A stretch of DNA of 64,000 bases from Neoechinorhynchus agilis (lineage: Eukaryota > Acanthocephala). Below are positions 33,132 to 45,237 of this stretch, in pieces. The notes under the pieces are model-generated. The model searched no databases. It worked only from the letters and a program-made list of their open reading frames with translations, and was not told the origin of the DNA. Both the position numbers and the translations under genes were made by a program. Location: NCBI GenBank assembly GCA_051530055.1, contig CM121341.1:12152001-12216000 (forward strand). Reading direction: 5' to 3'. Within the stretch, counting starts at the first letter, position 1; each line of letters begins with the position of its first letter.

Positions 33132-35306
33132 GCCGTCTTCGGGTCACGGGCTTGACGGACTAAGGCCTCAGCACTTAAAGGACATGATGTCCTTTTCAAC
33201 TGGTGAAGCAGCTCTCTCTCTAGAAAGTGCGCTTTCTCGAATAGTCGACCGCCTGACTGGAGAGGACCTGAACCCCGTTGCAAAAGACCTATTTTTCGGA
33301 GCATCATTATGTGCTCTCACAAAAAAAGAAGGTGGGATTCGTCCCATCGCCGTATCTTCGACGATACGCCGACTTGCAGGAAAAATTCTCTGCAAACGTA
33401 TTACAGAGAAAACCGGGCAGCAACTTCGTCCAGTCCAACTGGGCTGCTGCACATCCTGCGGGGCGGAAGCTATCGTCCACTCGCTCCGAAACTTTGCTAC
33501 GAGTAGCTCAGCGCCGTGCGTGATTCTTAAGTGCGATTTTCGGAACGCCTTTAACTCTCTTAATAGAGAAAGCATGTTCCGCGCAATTAGGGATCACGCA
33601 CCAGAAGCCTTCCAGTATTTTCTCAATGCCTACGGGACGGCGATTCCTTTGCTTTTCGAAGACCACCTCATTTGGTCCGAAAGAGGAGTGCAGCAAGGAG
33701 ATCCCCTCGGTCCAATCGGATTCTCCCTAACAGTAAACCCAATAGCGCATTCTCTCCATTCCAGCTTCAACGCTTGGTACTTGGATGACGCTACGCTCGG
33801 AGGTGATCCCTCCGTTGTACTGCGCGATTTGGAGACGCTGATTAGGGAGACCTCGAAGATGGGCATTGAGCTTAATGCTGGAAAATGTGAGCTCCTTGTA
33901 CTGAATATTGGAGACGCCGCTAAAGTCAAAGAACTAATGGCTGGGTTCGAGGCCGTAGCTCCAGGTCTGAAACTCGTGACTCGGGAACAACTCAGCCTCT
34001 TGGGCAGTTGTGTCTTCGATTCAAATGTGGAAGATGAGATCATCCGTATCATACCAAAACTTTCGTTGCTGTGCGATAAGGTGAGCGCTCTCTCGGTTCA
34101 CGAAGCGTTATCTCTGATAAAGAACTCACTCTTTATCCCCAAATTATTATATAAGGACCGCACAGCAACATGCTTCAAACATAAGGAAGGATTGGCTAAG
34201 CTCGACGGCAAGGTGAAGGCTTGTATCGAGTGTATTTTAAATGTCCAGCTCTCAGATGAGGCGTGGCGACAAGCTTCTTTGCCTGTGTCATCTGGGGGAT
34301 TGGGAATTCGGGCACTAGTCGACCTTGCTTTGCCGGCCTTTCTTGGATCGTTTGAGGGGAGCCTACCAGTCTCGAAGAACATTTTGAAAGAAAAGTTTTG
34401 TCTTGACCGGGATTTCGTGGTGGCGGTTGAGGAATGGTGCCAGCAGACAGGCGCTAACCAAGTTCCCGTGAATGGCCTCAGACAGTCGATCTGGGACGGA
34501 CCTCTTGTCGCGAGAGCTCACAGCTCTCTTCTTTCAGGTTCTCGCGATGGGGTCGTCCGAGCTAGACTGTTGGCAGTTTCAACACGAGAATCTGGGGCGT
34601 GGTTGGAGGCTGTTCCTCTGGCATCTGTGGGAACTCTTCTTACTGACGAGGTGACGAGGATCGCAGTATCCTTAAGACTCGGTCTCCCGATATGCACGCC
34701 CCATCGCTGTCGATGTGGGTCTTTGGTTGATGCTTTCGGGCGACACGGTCTCGTCTGCAGAAGGTCAGCAGGAAGGTTTTCACGCCATTCTGAAATCAAT
34801 AACGTAATTTCTCGGGCGTTGAGAACGGCGAACTTCCCGAACATCCTGGAACCCGCCCACCTCTGCAGACTAGACGGCCGTAGGCCCGATGGAATTTCGG
34901 TCTTCCCGTGGCGGGAGGGCAAATGCCTTCTCTGGGACGCCACGTGTGTGGACACCCTCGCAGCCAGCAACATCCCCTACTCCCTCGAAATCGCCGGTGG
35001 TGCCGCCAGTGCAGCGGAAGGGAGGAAGGTACGAAAATATATGCAGCTATCGAGGGCTCACTATTTTGTCCCCTTTGGGGTAGAGACGTATGGAGCGCTC
35101 GGCAGCTCGGCACTCTCTCTGCTCAAGGATCTCTCGAAGAAATTGAGAGAGGCAACCGGAGACTCAAGAGCAGGCTTATTTCTTCGACAAAATATCTCGC
35201 TGGCAGTACAACGGGGCAATGCTGCCAGCGTGATGGCGACGGTCGAGGAAGGACAAAAGCTGGAATTTGGTGGGAGGTGGTGAATGTAAAGAAAAGTAAC
35301 CAAATA
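33132..35306 (+). mobile_element. RLE-type LINE copy 2: intact RT and restriction-like endonuclease frame
   Basis: An uninterrupted frame (32,884-35,283, no upstream ATG; the first ATG lies in the minisatellite) encodes SGHGLDGLRPQHLKDMM, GGIRPIAVSSTIRRLAGK, motif A VILKCDFRNAFNSL, motif B GVQQGDPLGPIGFSLTVN, motif C AWYLDDATLGG, thumb LPVSSGGLGIRALV, the knuckle CRCG...GRHGLVC, and the endonuclease core RRPDGISVF...LLWDATCVD, then a conserved C-terminus ending EFGGRW. These are the marks of the R2/CRE/HERO-type LINEs that cleave with a PD-(D/E)XK enzyme. Copy 3 shows that an N-terminal region (zinc finger, IPKGAR-type segment) should precede SGHGLDG; here it is replaced by the minisatellite, so the copy is internally deleted or 5' truncated. 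The 3' UTR is only about 23 bp (to 35,306), shared with copy 5. Confidence 0.92.
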
Positions 35307-35429
35307 GAAAAGAGCTCCGAAAATAATCGGATTTAATAAAAAATAAAGATATTTTGATCCCAGAAAAATAAGAAAACGATTCCTAAAGCGACGGCGAAGG
35401 CAGAAATTATTACAAGGAACGTCCTTACC

Positions 35430-36033
35430 ATTTAAAGACGCTTTTCAATTGGATGGAAATTAATTTTTCGTCCAATGAAATTTTCATGATGGGCGACTTA
35501 AACTTTCCGAGATGCTCTGGGTGCCAAAAATGCGGAGACTGGCATCGCACATTGCTCAAAAAACATAACAACATAAAATTCCAGAATAGATTTAAGAAAT
35601 GTTCAAATCATAAATACGATGAAGATGAAACCATGGTCCAACAAATAATCGCAGGACAATAGGTGATCTGTAATTAAGATATTATAGGTCTTATCAAGAA
35701 AAGAAGCGCATGAGTTAAAGATTGATGCAGTGGACACAGGCGGAAAGTTCGGTAACGCTTTAATATAATTTTCATACAGGACACAAAATCAATTTATGAC
35801 CTAGAAAGTTTACGAAAATGTTTCCGAAATCTACAAGCAGACTTTATTACATTTTTAACACCCCTGCCGGTAAAAATTCCAAAGGTCTTTTATCTATCTT
35901 CAACGTTTCTCTCAATCCGATTCTTATTGGCCAATTTATCACGAATTATATCTCATATGCTATTTTCGCCGTTTGTTTAGATGAGTATAAATTGATATTT
36001 ATTAATGGCGAATTTTTACCTCCTCGAGAGTAG
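35430..36033 (+). mobile_element. APE-type LINE fragment (ORF1 knuckle and start of ORF2)
   Basis: CSGCQKCGDWHRTLLKKHN near 35,515-35,570 is a diverged CCHC knuckle like the one at 49,315 and the one on the minus strand near 59,625. At 35,820-36,033 the APE region reads GLLSIFNVSLNPILIGQFI and NYISYAIFAV, matching 50,170-50,290. It is cut by the Penelope-like element on its right. Confidence 0.7.
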
Positions 36034-36044
36034 AGAAATTTATT

Positions 36045-36095
36045 TTGAATTTTCGAGGCCTTAGCCTCCTCATCAGACATCTAAAAGGGGAAATT
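36045..36095 (-). ncRNA. Hammerhead-ribozyme-like motif with canonical core
   Basis: Reading the minus strand: CTGATGA (36,076-36,070), then helix II arms GAGGC and GCCTC around a short loop with TAAG, then GAAA (36,054-36,051). All core bases I can check are canonical. A short helix III (ATT/AAT) with loop CAAAATA may follow; helix I is not convincing. It lies about 90 bp beyond the last recognisable GIY-YIG residues of the minus-strand PLE, the place where PLE hammerheads are known to sit. Confidence 0.7.
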
Positions 36096-37330
36096 CAGTC
36101 AGACGTCATCCAATTTCGCTATCTGGATTCAGGAGCGCGAGGTCATTAGTTATTGGTAGGCTCAATGCGAAATTGTTTTTGTTACCCCCCATCGTTTCTT
36201 CCGTCTCGATAAATATCGCTTCCATAATTAGTCGCCTGTGTAATTGGTCCACTACCTTCGCGCCATCGAAGTCGATACGGTGGTCGTGTACACTGGCGTG
36301 ATTAAAAATAGCAGAAGCGATGTCACCCCTTCTTAATGCATACTTGTGTTTTTGAATTCTTTTTGTGATACCCTGCTTTGTTTGTTAAATGTAGACTTGT
36401 GAACAGTTTTTGCAGGGTATCGAATAAACAACACAATTGTTCTCCTCATAATTGTCGGGCTTCGATTTGAAAATTCCGCTCAATTTCGCGCTAGAAAGGT
36501 GATATGGTACTAAATCAATATCTTTAGATTCCCTCGCTATATGTGTGAGGTAATTCGACACTTTCGTGGAAACATAGGTCGAACGAATAAACCTCTTTTC
36601 CTTGGCCTCTGATTGTGGTGGTCTTGTACTTATGTGAGTTGCTCTGTATCTTGCTTTGTTGATGGCGAATTTTGGATACTCAAACTCAATCAATTTTTGG
36701 CAGATTTCGTGGATACCTTTGTCTCTTAGGATTTGATTACTTCCGATCTCCATTGCCCTTTTCATCAAATTAGAAGCTGCATTGATTTTGTACTTGATAG
36801 GGCCATGGCTTTTCCAGTGATTAGGTCCCCACGGAATATTAAGTTTATGGTAGACGCAAGTATCGATAGACGTATCAAATCTTTGCACTAAAACATCCAA
36901 AAAGTTCGTTTTGTTATCACTGTTCTCGAAGCCTATTGTCCATTTTATGGATGGATGGATGAATGTCATTTAACCTCTTTTGTAGATCAATCGTTGTCGG
37001 GTCAACGTTCGTTATTAAGAAAGCATCATCCACGTACCTCCACCATTCTAATATTTCGGGAAATCTGTTCTTGATGACGCTTTCATAATTAATCATAAAA
37101 ATGTTCGCCAACACTGGGCCAAAGGCGAACCCATTGTAACTCCATCGGTTTGTTCGTAGTATTTTTCGTCGAATTGAAATGCTGATTTCGTTGTGCAAAA
37201 ATCAATCAACCTAATCCATTCTGCTTGTGGTAATTTTGGATCCCTGACAGCGGATGTTGTATCTCTATTTACCAACATTCCTCTTGCCGAAACAATGACG
37301 ATGGCGGCTAAACTATTGGCTCCGAACACT
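36050..37330 (-). mobile_element. Penelope-like element: RT palm to GIY-YIG endonuclease
   Basis: Minus-strand frames in order: TSAVRDPKLPQAEWIRLI, YYEQTDGVTMGSPL (motif B), EILEWWRYVDDAFLI (motif C, YVDD), IKWTIGFENSDNKTNFLDV (motif D/E), linker NAASNLMKRAMEIGSN, and CVVYSIPCKNCSQVYI with QTKQGITKRIQKHKYALRRG, the GIY-YIG nuclease, whose end includes RRLIMEAIFI. The frame changes at least twice. Upstream RT motifs are missing where the gypsy fossil begins at about 37,335. Confidence 0.9.
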
Positions 37331-37334
37331 TACC

Positions 37335-40150
37335 GCGACTAACGGTTCCTCAATCAAAACATTCGGAACCCGGATGGTGGTGCTTCGTTTCGGTAAATGG
37401 ACGATTAAGTGGAAGTTCTGATCGCAGCTGTGCGGCAACCGCTGCTGGGGGCTGATTTCTTCGACACAGCGGACTGCTAGTCGATGTCCGTGGGAAAAAG
37501 TTGGTCGACCCATTAACCCACAGGGGAGAAGGTATTCCCTCATCACGAAAAGAAACCGGAGTAGCTCAAGTGGATATGACAAGTCCAAAAATTTTGATTT
37601 ACGCAAAGATGTTGAGTGCATTCCCGGGCATCAGTACTCACGATTTCTCGGGTACTGAGGTGAAGCATGGTGTGCGGCGCCACATTCAAACGAATTGTGC
37701 TCCTATCCACGCACGCGCGCGACGCCTTACACCTGAGAAACTAGCCATCGCACAAGAGGAATTCGCCAGAATGGAATCGCTCGGAATCATTCGACGATCA
37801 AGCAGCCAGTGGGCGTCTCCGTTACACGTGGTTCCGAAATCAGACGGCATATGGAGGCCGTGCGGCGATTATTGACGATTAAACGAAATCACCACTAATG
37901 ATAGATATCCGGTCCCTCACATCCACGATTTCTCAGCGCAGCTTTTCGGACGGAAGATATTCTCGATGGTCGATTTTGTCCTAGGCTATCATCAAATCCC
38001 GGTCGCAGAGCAAGGCAATCATAACGCCATTCGGTTTGTTCGAATTCCTCAGGATGCCTTTTGGCCTCAAAAATGCTGCACAAACCTTTCAACGGCTGAT
38101 GGACGCAGTCTGCTCCGGTCTTGATTTCGCTTTCGTGTACCTATATGACATCCTCATCGCCAGTTACAATCAGGCCGATCATTTACCCGACCTTAGAGTC
38201 CTATTCACTCGTCTAGCTGAACAGGGACTGGCCATCAACCTGCCAAAGTGCGTATTCGGCGTAAAGGATCTCGACTTTCTAGGTCATCGTGTCAGTGAAG
38301 AAGGAACCATCCCGATGCCCAGCAAGGTGGAAGCCATTCGAAGTTTTCCACGGCCAACGACAGTGAAGGCCCTTCAGGAGTCCGTGGGCATGGTAAATTT
38401 TTACCACCACTTTATGCCGGCGGCTTCCAAGTTGATGCGTCCACTATACCTCGCGTTATCACAAAAACCCCGAAAAAGATGTTTCTATGGACTGAAGAAA
38501 TGGATAAAGCTTTCGAAGTTACAAAAAAGCACTGGCAGATGCCACCTTGCTTACCCACCGCGCCAAAGACATCCCCATTGCAATCACCACGGACGCTTCC
38601 AATTATGCTGTCGGTGCCGTATTGCAACAGAAAATATCTGACAGTTGGAGACCGCTCGCCTTTTTCAGCCGTCAATTACGAAAACCCGAGCAAAAATACA
38701 GTGCCTTCGATCGAGAGCTGCTAGCAATTTGTCTTGTGATCCGACATTTCCGTTATGCCGTGGAAGGACGCTCTTTGACGGTTTTCACGGATCATCGACT
38801 ACTCACTTTTGCAATGGCACGAGTATCGGATCCCTGGTCAGCACGGCAACAACGACACCTGAGCTATATTTCCGAGTATACCACAGACATCCAGCACGTT
38901 AGCGGACGTAACAATAGCGTGGCCGATACACTCTCTAAAGCAAAATTGAATAACGTCGCCGAGGGTATATCCTTTGAAGAGATGTCGCGAGCACAAAAAG
39001 ATGACTCGGAAACACAGGCTTTACGAACAGCAAAGACTGGATTACGTCTCCTTGATGTTCCAATTGGTGATGGTGAGATGACCATTTTGTGCGATATTTC
39101 AACAGGAAGGCAAAGGCCGTTAGTACCCGTTGCTTGGAGACGCCGCGTTTTTGATGCCGTCCACGAACTTTCTCATCCTGGAATCGGAGCTACGCGCAAG
39201 TTGGTTTCGAGCAAGTTCGTCTGGCAGGGTCTCGCCAAGGACGTGGGAAACTGGACGAAAATGTGTCTAGCCTGTCAAAAAGTGAAGATTCATCGACACG
39301 TTAAAGCACCGCCGGAAATATTCGATGTACCTACAAACAGATTTGCACACATACACGTGGATCTCGTAGGCCCTCTCCCACCTTCTCAGGGATCCACACA
39401 CTTGTTGACGATAATAGACCGCTTCACGCGTTGGCACGAAGCGATTCCACTTTCAAAAACCGACACACTTTCATGTGCGCGAGCTTTGGTCAGCAATTGG
39501 ATTTCGCGATTCGGGGTTTCGACGGACATCACCTCAGATAGGCGAGCGCAATTCACCTCCAAAATATGGACCGACATGTCCAAATTACACCATACGACAG
39601 CTTATCATCCGCAGTCCAACGGTATGGTTGAAAGGATGCACCGGCACCTGAAAACGTCCTTAAAAGCCCGTCTCAAATGTGCCAATTGGTATGACGAGCT
39701 GCCGTGGGTATCGCCTAAATCCGATTTTGGGACGTCATCCGCTGAACAAGTCTACGGGAGCCCAATTAGAGTTCCCAGCGATTTCGTTAGCCCTACACAG
39801 ACACGAGCCAATCAAGGAAACAAACTCGAAAGTTTGCTCGATAGGATCCGTTCGTTAGTCCCTGTACCGACTTCACGACATGGAAATATCTCGACCTACG
39901 TCCCAAAAGCCCTTAAGATCGCACATCATGTGTTCGTCAGGAGTGAGCAGATCGGAGGACCGCTGCTGCCAGCATACAGAGGACCCTACAGAGTAATCGA
40001 AGCAGGTGAAAAATATTTCACGATTGATTATGGAGGACGCAACGAAAAGATTGCGATAGACAGGTTGAAACCCGGGCATTGTGACCCTTCCTCTACAGTC
40101 GAAGCCGACATACCACGCAAGCGAGGACGGCCACGGAAGAAGACTTAGCG
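37335..40150 (+). mobile_element. Ty3/gypsy LTR-retrotransposon fossil (pol region)
   Basis: A broken copy. Parts recognisable in order: the end of protease with the linker to RT, RT, RNase H, and an integrase with its zinc-binding, catalytic and C-terminal regions up to about 40,148. No gag and no long terminal repeats were found on either side, so the copy is truncated at both ends. A few breaks are present. The RNase H to integrase part is still open, suggesting moderate age. It directly abuts the Penelope-like element on the left. Confidence 0.88.
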
Positions 40151-40690
40151 GAGCCTCTTGGGGGAGCTGTGTGGCGAGTACGTCAGAGGTCCACCAATCG
40201 ATATGCACGCATAGAAGACAGAGCGCGCTGGTTTTTGTGTTGAACTACACATTTGTAAAATACTCCTCGTCCTGGTGGGGGACAATATCTAATATTGGCT
40301 GGATAAAATCTGTAGATTTTCACCGGGTTATTGATACAATGCGCTCAAAACACCCTCTAGGATTCGTTTCAACGTCAGCAGCGTCGACTTCCTTTCAATC
40401 AAGGGCCGTCGCTTTGACCTTAAGGCCAATGGGATAGTTCTATATTTCAAATCTAAGAAAGACGATCAAAGTATTGAATCAAAAGAATATTTTAACGATA
40501 GCAAAAAAAATGAATTCTGCATCTCCTCATGATTGCAATAACGTCAGTTTAGGTAAGAGCATTTTTAAACTAAAAAAGACGAACATAACGTCTGCCAAGG
40601 AGATGACGACTCTTCAAACGTGCGTATTACTTTAATTCGAAATTTATTTTAATCAAAGTAACTCACGATCGAGGAAAATGAGCAATAAAT
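40150..40690. other. No feature recognised
   Basis: About 540 bp between the gypsy fossil and the TFIIB-like fragment. No LTR-like boundary, gene or repeat could be supported. Confidence 0.35.
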
Positions 40691-40733
40691 AGTGTTCCAA
40701 ACCAGTCTACCATCGAATAAAAATGCTCTTGCA

Positions 40734-41025
40734 ATGGATCGAGAAGATGCGCCTTATCTCTTAGATAGCCAAGGCATTTTCAAGGGAAAAATCAATCATA
40801 AGGAAGTCGTTGCGTACCTGTACGTTGCCTGCAAACGGAAGCACAGACCGAGAAGTCTGTTCGAATTCTCCAAGGTTTGCGGGATACCACGAGCAGAACT
40901 TCATCAAAAGGTTTCTATCATCCTTGAGGCCTTGGGCAATAAATTTCCCTGTTCAAACGAAATGGATTATCTCAAAGAAGGTTGCATTCGATTAAGACTG
41001 AACACCAAAATTGAGGAAAAAGTTC
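40734..41025 (+). pseudogene. TFIIB-like cyclin-fold fragment
   Basis: The frame from ATG 40,734 encodes FKGKINHKEVVAYLYVACKR, HRPRSLFEFSKVCGIPRAEL and YLKEGCIRLRLNTKIEEKV. This follows the TFIIB/BRF cyclin repeat pattern (GR....ASACLYIACR..G.PRT..EI......SKKEI...., then F..R.C..L.L). TFIIB positions RNA polymerase II at promoters. Only about one cyclin repeat remains; the zinc ribbon and the second repeat are absent. The similarity ends where the second gypsy fossil begins. A diverged family member or a retro-copied piece are both possible. Confidence 0.5.
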
Positions 41026-42200
41026 AAAGATGGAGGATCGAGCTTTCGAAATTTCCATTTCGAGATTCGATACCGACCTGGACAGTACAACATTTGTACT
41101 GATGCTATTTCCAGACTTGATTGCAAAGCCTTACAGATTGACGAACTGAAAAGGATACATGAGAAACTAGCACATCCTGGAATCACGAGACTTGTGCATT
41201 TCGTGAAAACGAGAAATCTACCTTATTCTACCTACGAAGTAAGAAAAGTGTGCCAGGAATGCACAGTGTGTTCCGAATTTTAAGCCTTGCTTGCACAAAC
41301 CAGAAAATCTACATCTCGTGAAAGCGGCGAAACCCTTCGAACGGCTGGTAGTCGATTTCAAAGGCCCACTGCCAAGTTCCTCAACCAATAGATACATCTC
41401 TCTGGCCGTAGACGAATACTCGCGATTTCCTTTCGCTTTTGCTCGTAAAGATACTACGAGTTATACGGTACAGAAGTGTCTGGAACAACTGTTAATATTG
41501 TTCGGCATACCTCAATATCTTCACAGTGATAATGGATTCTGTTTTCGCTCAGAAGAGACAAGGAAATTCTATATCTATCTTGGAATTCCCACGAGCTATA
41601 CAACACCGTACAACCCGATAGGGAACCGGCAATGTGAATGATATGTAGGTGTACTCCGGAGGAACATCCTAATGCTACTCAGGGAAAAGTCGCTCCCGGT
41701 TACAGAACGGGAATCTGTGTTGCCGTGTGCTTTATACTAGATCAGATCGTAACTTGGCACTTTGACAAATTCGACTCGGCATCAGCGACTATACATCCAT
41801 TCTAGAAATCTAAGTTATACACAAAAGCTACCTTCCTGGTTATGTGGACCGAAACATGCGTGGTGCAAGAAGCCTATTTGTGACTTCAAATATGATGACA
41901 AGGTGGAAAAGATAGAAGTGCTAAACGCCAATCATGGAAATGCGAGTATACGGGATGTACATGGCTTAATAATGAATGTTTCAAATAAGAGCCTCGCCCC
42001 TTATCCTGATCAAGAACAAGCGTCGAACAATGAAGCATCTTCAAAGGAGACATCAAGAATCACGCCTATCAATGAAGATGATGATGAAGACGGTCTAAAT
42101 AAAGAATCGAATTACATCACGCAAGGACTGACTCACGATCAGATCGACGAGATAACTAGAACACAATTCAAAAGAAATAGAAGACCGCCCGATACCTAGT
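41010..42200 (+). mobile_element. Second Ty3/gypsy fossil (RNase H end and integrase)
   Basis: A broken fragment of a different gypsy lineage. Recognisable parts: the end of RNase H, the zinc-binding domain and catalytic core of integrase, and a charged C-terminal region. Several breaks; no LTR seen. It looks older than the first fossil. Confidence 0.75.
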
Positions 42201-42725
42201 GGAAAGCTACGATTTCGGTGGGAGAGAATGACGCAAAAAGTCAATGTTAAAATAATCGATATGTGCGCATTGAACCCAGCATATTAGGTTGCGTTATACT
42301 TTTCTACGCGAACATCGTTGTAGCTTTTAAGGAACAGCGACTAATAGAATTTCCAAAATGAACGTCTTTTTGGTGTGGGCGTTTCGGTTAGAGTCGAGAT
42401 GCTAAAAGAGCTATCCATCGGAATATAATGCCAAATATCACTCCGTCAGAAGTATTCAAAATATATTTGAAGTTTTAAAGGATGTTAATTATATAGATAC
42501 GCTCAATTCCGATTGGGTTTTAGTTGAATGTCGAAAATCCACTAGAAAGTAAGTCCGTTAGCAATAAGGCCTCCAATTGTAGAGGAAATTATAGAACTGA
42601 TTAACTCTTCGCTGTTACACTCGCGTATCAATAAGGCAAATTATTTTCGAATAAAAGAAAACAAATTGCTTGCAATCCAATGATTTAAGATTCTGTTCAA
42701 GATGTGAGTTATGCCGGGACGAAGT
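42200..42725. repeat. Short dispersed repeat fragments
   Basis: About 42,365-42,480 resembles 43,553-43,667 and 54,030-54,143 (CTCCGTCAGAAGTATTCAAA and flanks), and 42,566-42,590 shares AAGGCCTCCAATTGTA with 53,854. The pieces are probably LINE-derived but carry no clear domain. Confidence 0.5.
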
Positions 42726-43334
42726 CAAGTAGAGATATGTGTGGAAATATTACTGAATTCACCAATAATGATAATATGTTCAAGACCAAGAGAGTGCAGA
42801 TTTTCTACTTGTGAATCGATCTCCTGTGATGCCATCTGTAGATTGGCTGAGAGAGGACGATAGATACCGATAAATGTAAAATTTCGGCTGCCTGAGCGAA
42901 GTTTGAGAGAGAGCGTTGTGTGGATGTATTCTAAATATGGTGATTGGCAAGGAACTGAGGAGGAGCTCTCCGCAGGGAATGAAAATAGAGACTCCACCTC
43001 CTGTGTCATCGTCTTTGTACGTGTGTAAGGAAGTGTAGCCAAGAATTAAGGAGATGCCGGAATTGGAGGAGTGCAGCCATGTTTCCACAATTAACAAAAA
43101 GTCTGCGTTTGCAAAAGAGGCAAATGGCAAAACAGGATCTAGTTTAGGTAAAATACTTCTTTTGTTAGTGAAACGAACGGAGGAAAATGGTCGCTTGAAG
43201 GAACTTGAAAGGGGATGCAGTTTGCGAGAGTTGGCTGGTGGAAGAGTTCGATGGATACGTTTCTGAGCGGCTCTTGAGTTCCCGGTAATGTTTGATTCTG
43301 CTAACGTACGGCAAAGATTTTCGGAGGTATCCAA
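42725..43334 (-). mobile_element. CR1/Jockey-like LINE, APE endonuclease fragment
   Basis: Minus-strand frames read NADFLLIVETWLHSSNSGIS, DDTGGGVSIFIPCGELL and FTFIGIYRPLSANLQM...EHIIIIGEFS, the ETW, GGGV, YRP and GDFN-type motifs of an APE endonuclease (last Asp-Phe-Asn eroded to EFS). The clade may be the same as the RT fragment at 26.6-27.3 kb, also on the minus strand. Confidence 0.75.
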
Positions 43335-43400
43335 AAATTTACAGATGAATTCCGAAGGTATTTTTTGGCTGGTCTTAAGTAGATATCAGGAGAGAGAAGA

Positions 43401-45237
43401 TTTGGCAAAATATTTGCAATAAAAGAAGAAAACCAAATGCTAATAATCGCATGACTTGGTCGCTATGACAACTTTTGATCAATTTAATAAAATCAACCTT
43501 AGCTTTGAAAGTTTGGAAGAAGAAGCGACAAGTATAACTGCCCAAATTAATGCCTTTTCGGCGTGGTCGTCTTGGTTAAAACCGTGACGCGAAATGAGCG
43601 ATTGCTGAAAAACATTGCCGAATGTCGCTCCGTCAGAAGTATTCAAATATATTTCAAGTTTTCAACTACACTAATTTAAAGCAGCTAACAATTGACTCCT
43701 ACAGGTTTTAGTTCATTAGCGAATAACGAATCAGAGGAGATCGAAATCGTGATTGGAAGTTTTGAGTTTTATTAGGTAAGAAAATGAGCGTTACTACTTC
43801 TCAAATATCTCTAAATTATATTATTTGCAAAGCAAATACATAACAATTTTAATGCTTTTAGTGCAAACCAAATGTTCGTCGAAGTATTCTCCTAAACATA
43901 GGATTTCTTGGGATGCCGTAAATGTGGTACACCCCCATTACATCGTTGGGTTATAGAAGGATTTCTCGGGATGCTGTAGTCTTTGTACAACCCAATCCTC
44001 AGTTGAAGGATTCTTTAAAACGAAGGATTTCTTGGGGCTTGAACGGTTAAATCGAACCTCGGATGCTATGCAAGCCTCTATTCAAAATGTCCACGCTAAT
44101 TCGGAAAAGGGCGTAGACTCCATCTCGGACGTCACCGCAGGAAAATTTTATTTCTGACTAAAATTAAAAACAATTTCAGGTTTGAAACAATGGAGTCTGA
44201 TTTTAACTATTCGGCAGCATAAATCTCCTAACTACTCAAAGAGATCATTGATAACACTAAATTTTCAACGATACAGAATTCCTCGAAAAGAAAATTAGTT
44301 GAAAAACGACGCATCCATTAATTTCCAAAAGAACACTCACGATCGTTGAGGCGCTAATACACTTCCACAATTCTTTGGGACGAATGTAAAAATCAACCAC
44401 CACCTCCGTAACCGCTCGATTCATCGGTCACAAAAAAAGAGCGATGCGAAAAACGTAAATGCAGCGATGTAAAGCAAACGACGACTTGGAAGGCAAAAAA
44501 ACGACAGAATTACAACTTTTTTTTGTTAATTTGGCGCGCGTTCAAATTTTTATCGTCATCTTTAATCGAAAAAATAAATTTGTGAAAAGTACTCATGTAA
44601 TGTGCTTGGTCAGAGTGTTTTAAAATTAACATCAATTTTATTCTTTTCAAAAGTGTCTGTTATTGTTTAGGTCGCATTTCGAAGAATGAGGGAGATCGTT
44701 AAAGACGAATGTATTTCGACCGATTGAGTCGGTCATTCTCAATTCAATCTAAAATAACATAGGGATTCGTCACAACACGTACATGTGATTTTTTATTTGG
44801 ACTTGGGACCCAGGAGAGCGCGAGCTTGTGATCCAATCGTTCGTTTTATCGTTTACTGCCTTCATATAGAAGCGAATCATTGTTTATTCTTAAATTTAAA
44901 CTCAGTGACTGAATATATGAATTTTGTTGGTCTAATAATGCGATTAGAAAAAACCATCATTGAATCTTTTTTAACATCAAAATGTTTGTTAAAGTACAAA
45001 ACGTGCAATCACCACCGTCCGCAAAATTGGAGCTTCTCCCCTTCATCGGCTGTCGCTTTCACGCTAACAGCAGTGCCTCGTTGTACTGCGAGCGAGATAT
45101 TTTGTCGCAGGAATACACCTGCTCGTGCGTCGCCCGTCGTTTCTCTCAATTTCTTCGAGATATCCTAGAGCAGGGTAAGTGCCGAGCTGCCAAGCGCTCC
45201 ATACGTCTCTACTCCGATGGGGACAAAATAGTGGGCC
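43401..45237. repeat. Large duplication, copy A (1.84 kb)
   Basis: Nearly identical to 53,882-55,715 (1,837 and 1,834 bp), differing by scattered substitutions and small indels. Both start at TTTGGCAAAATATTTGCAAT and end at ACAAAATAGTGGGCC. The right 225 bp are the 3' end of the minus-strand RLE-type LINE; the remaining 1.6 kb are DNA downstream of it, including a short minisatellite piece and a hammerhead-like repeat. Confidence 0.95.
44657..44740 (-). repeat. Hammerhead-like repeat, minus strand
   Basis: Minus strand reads GAATGACCGACTCAATCGGT, CGAAATACATTCGTC and GCGACCTAAACAATAAC: helix II arms GACCGA/TCGGTC followed by GAAA, with the first box eroded (AATGA). The tail ACCTAAACAAT is shared with the copies at 10.3, 13.5, 19.2 and 48.2 kb. 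A second copy lies at 55,137-55,222 within the duplication. Confidence 0.55.

Noticed and set aside
32768-33307. Minus-strand and alternative plus-strand frames of 96-179 codons (AVVASLT and RHHRRQ repeats)
   Set aside because: All arise from the 21-bp repeat being open in several frames; only the frame continuous with the LINE reverse transcriptase is meaningful.
34518-35113. Long frames antisense to the LINE endonuclease (also at 61,054-61,649 and 45,179-45,765)
   Set aside because: They mirror the coding LINE frame in every copy and have no independent domain.
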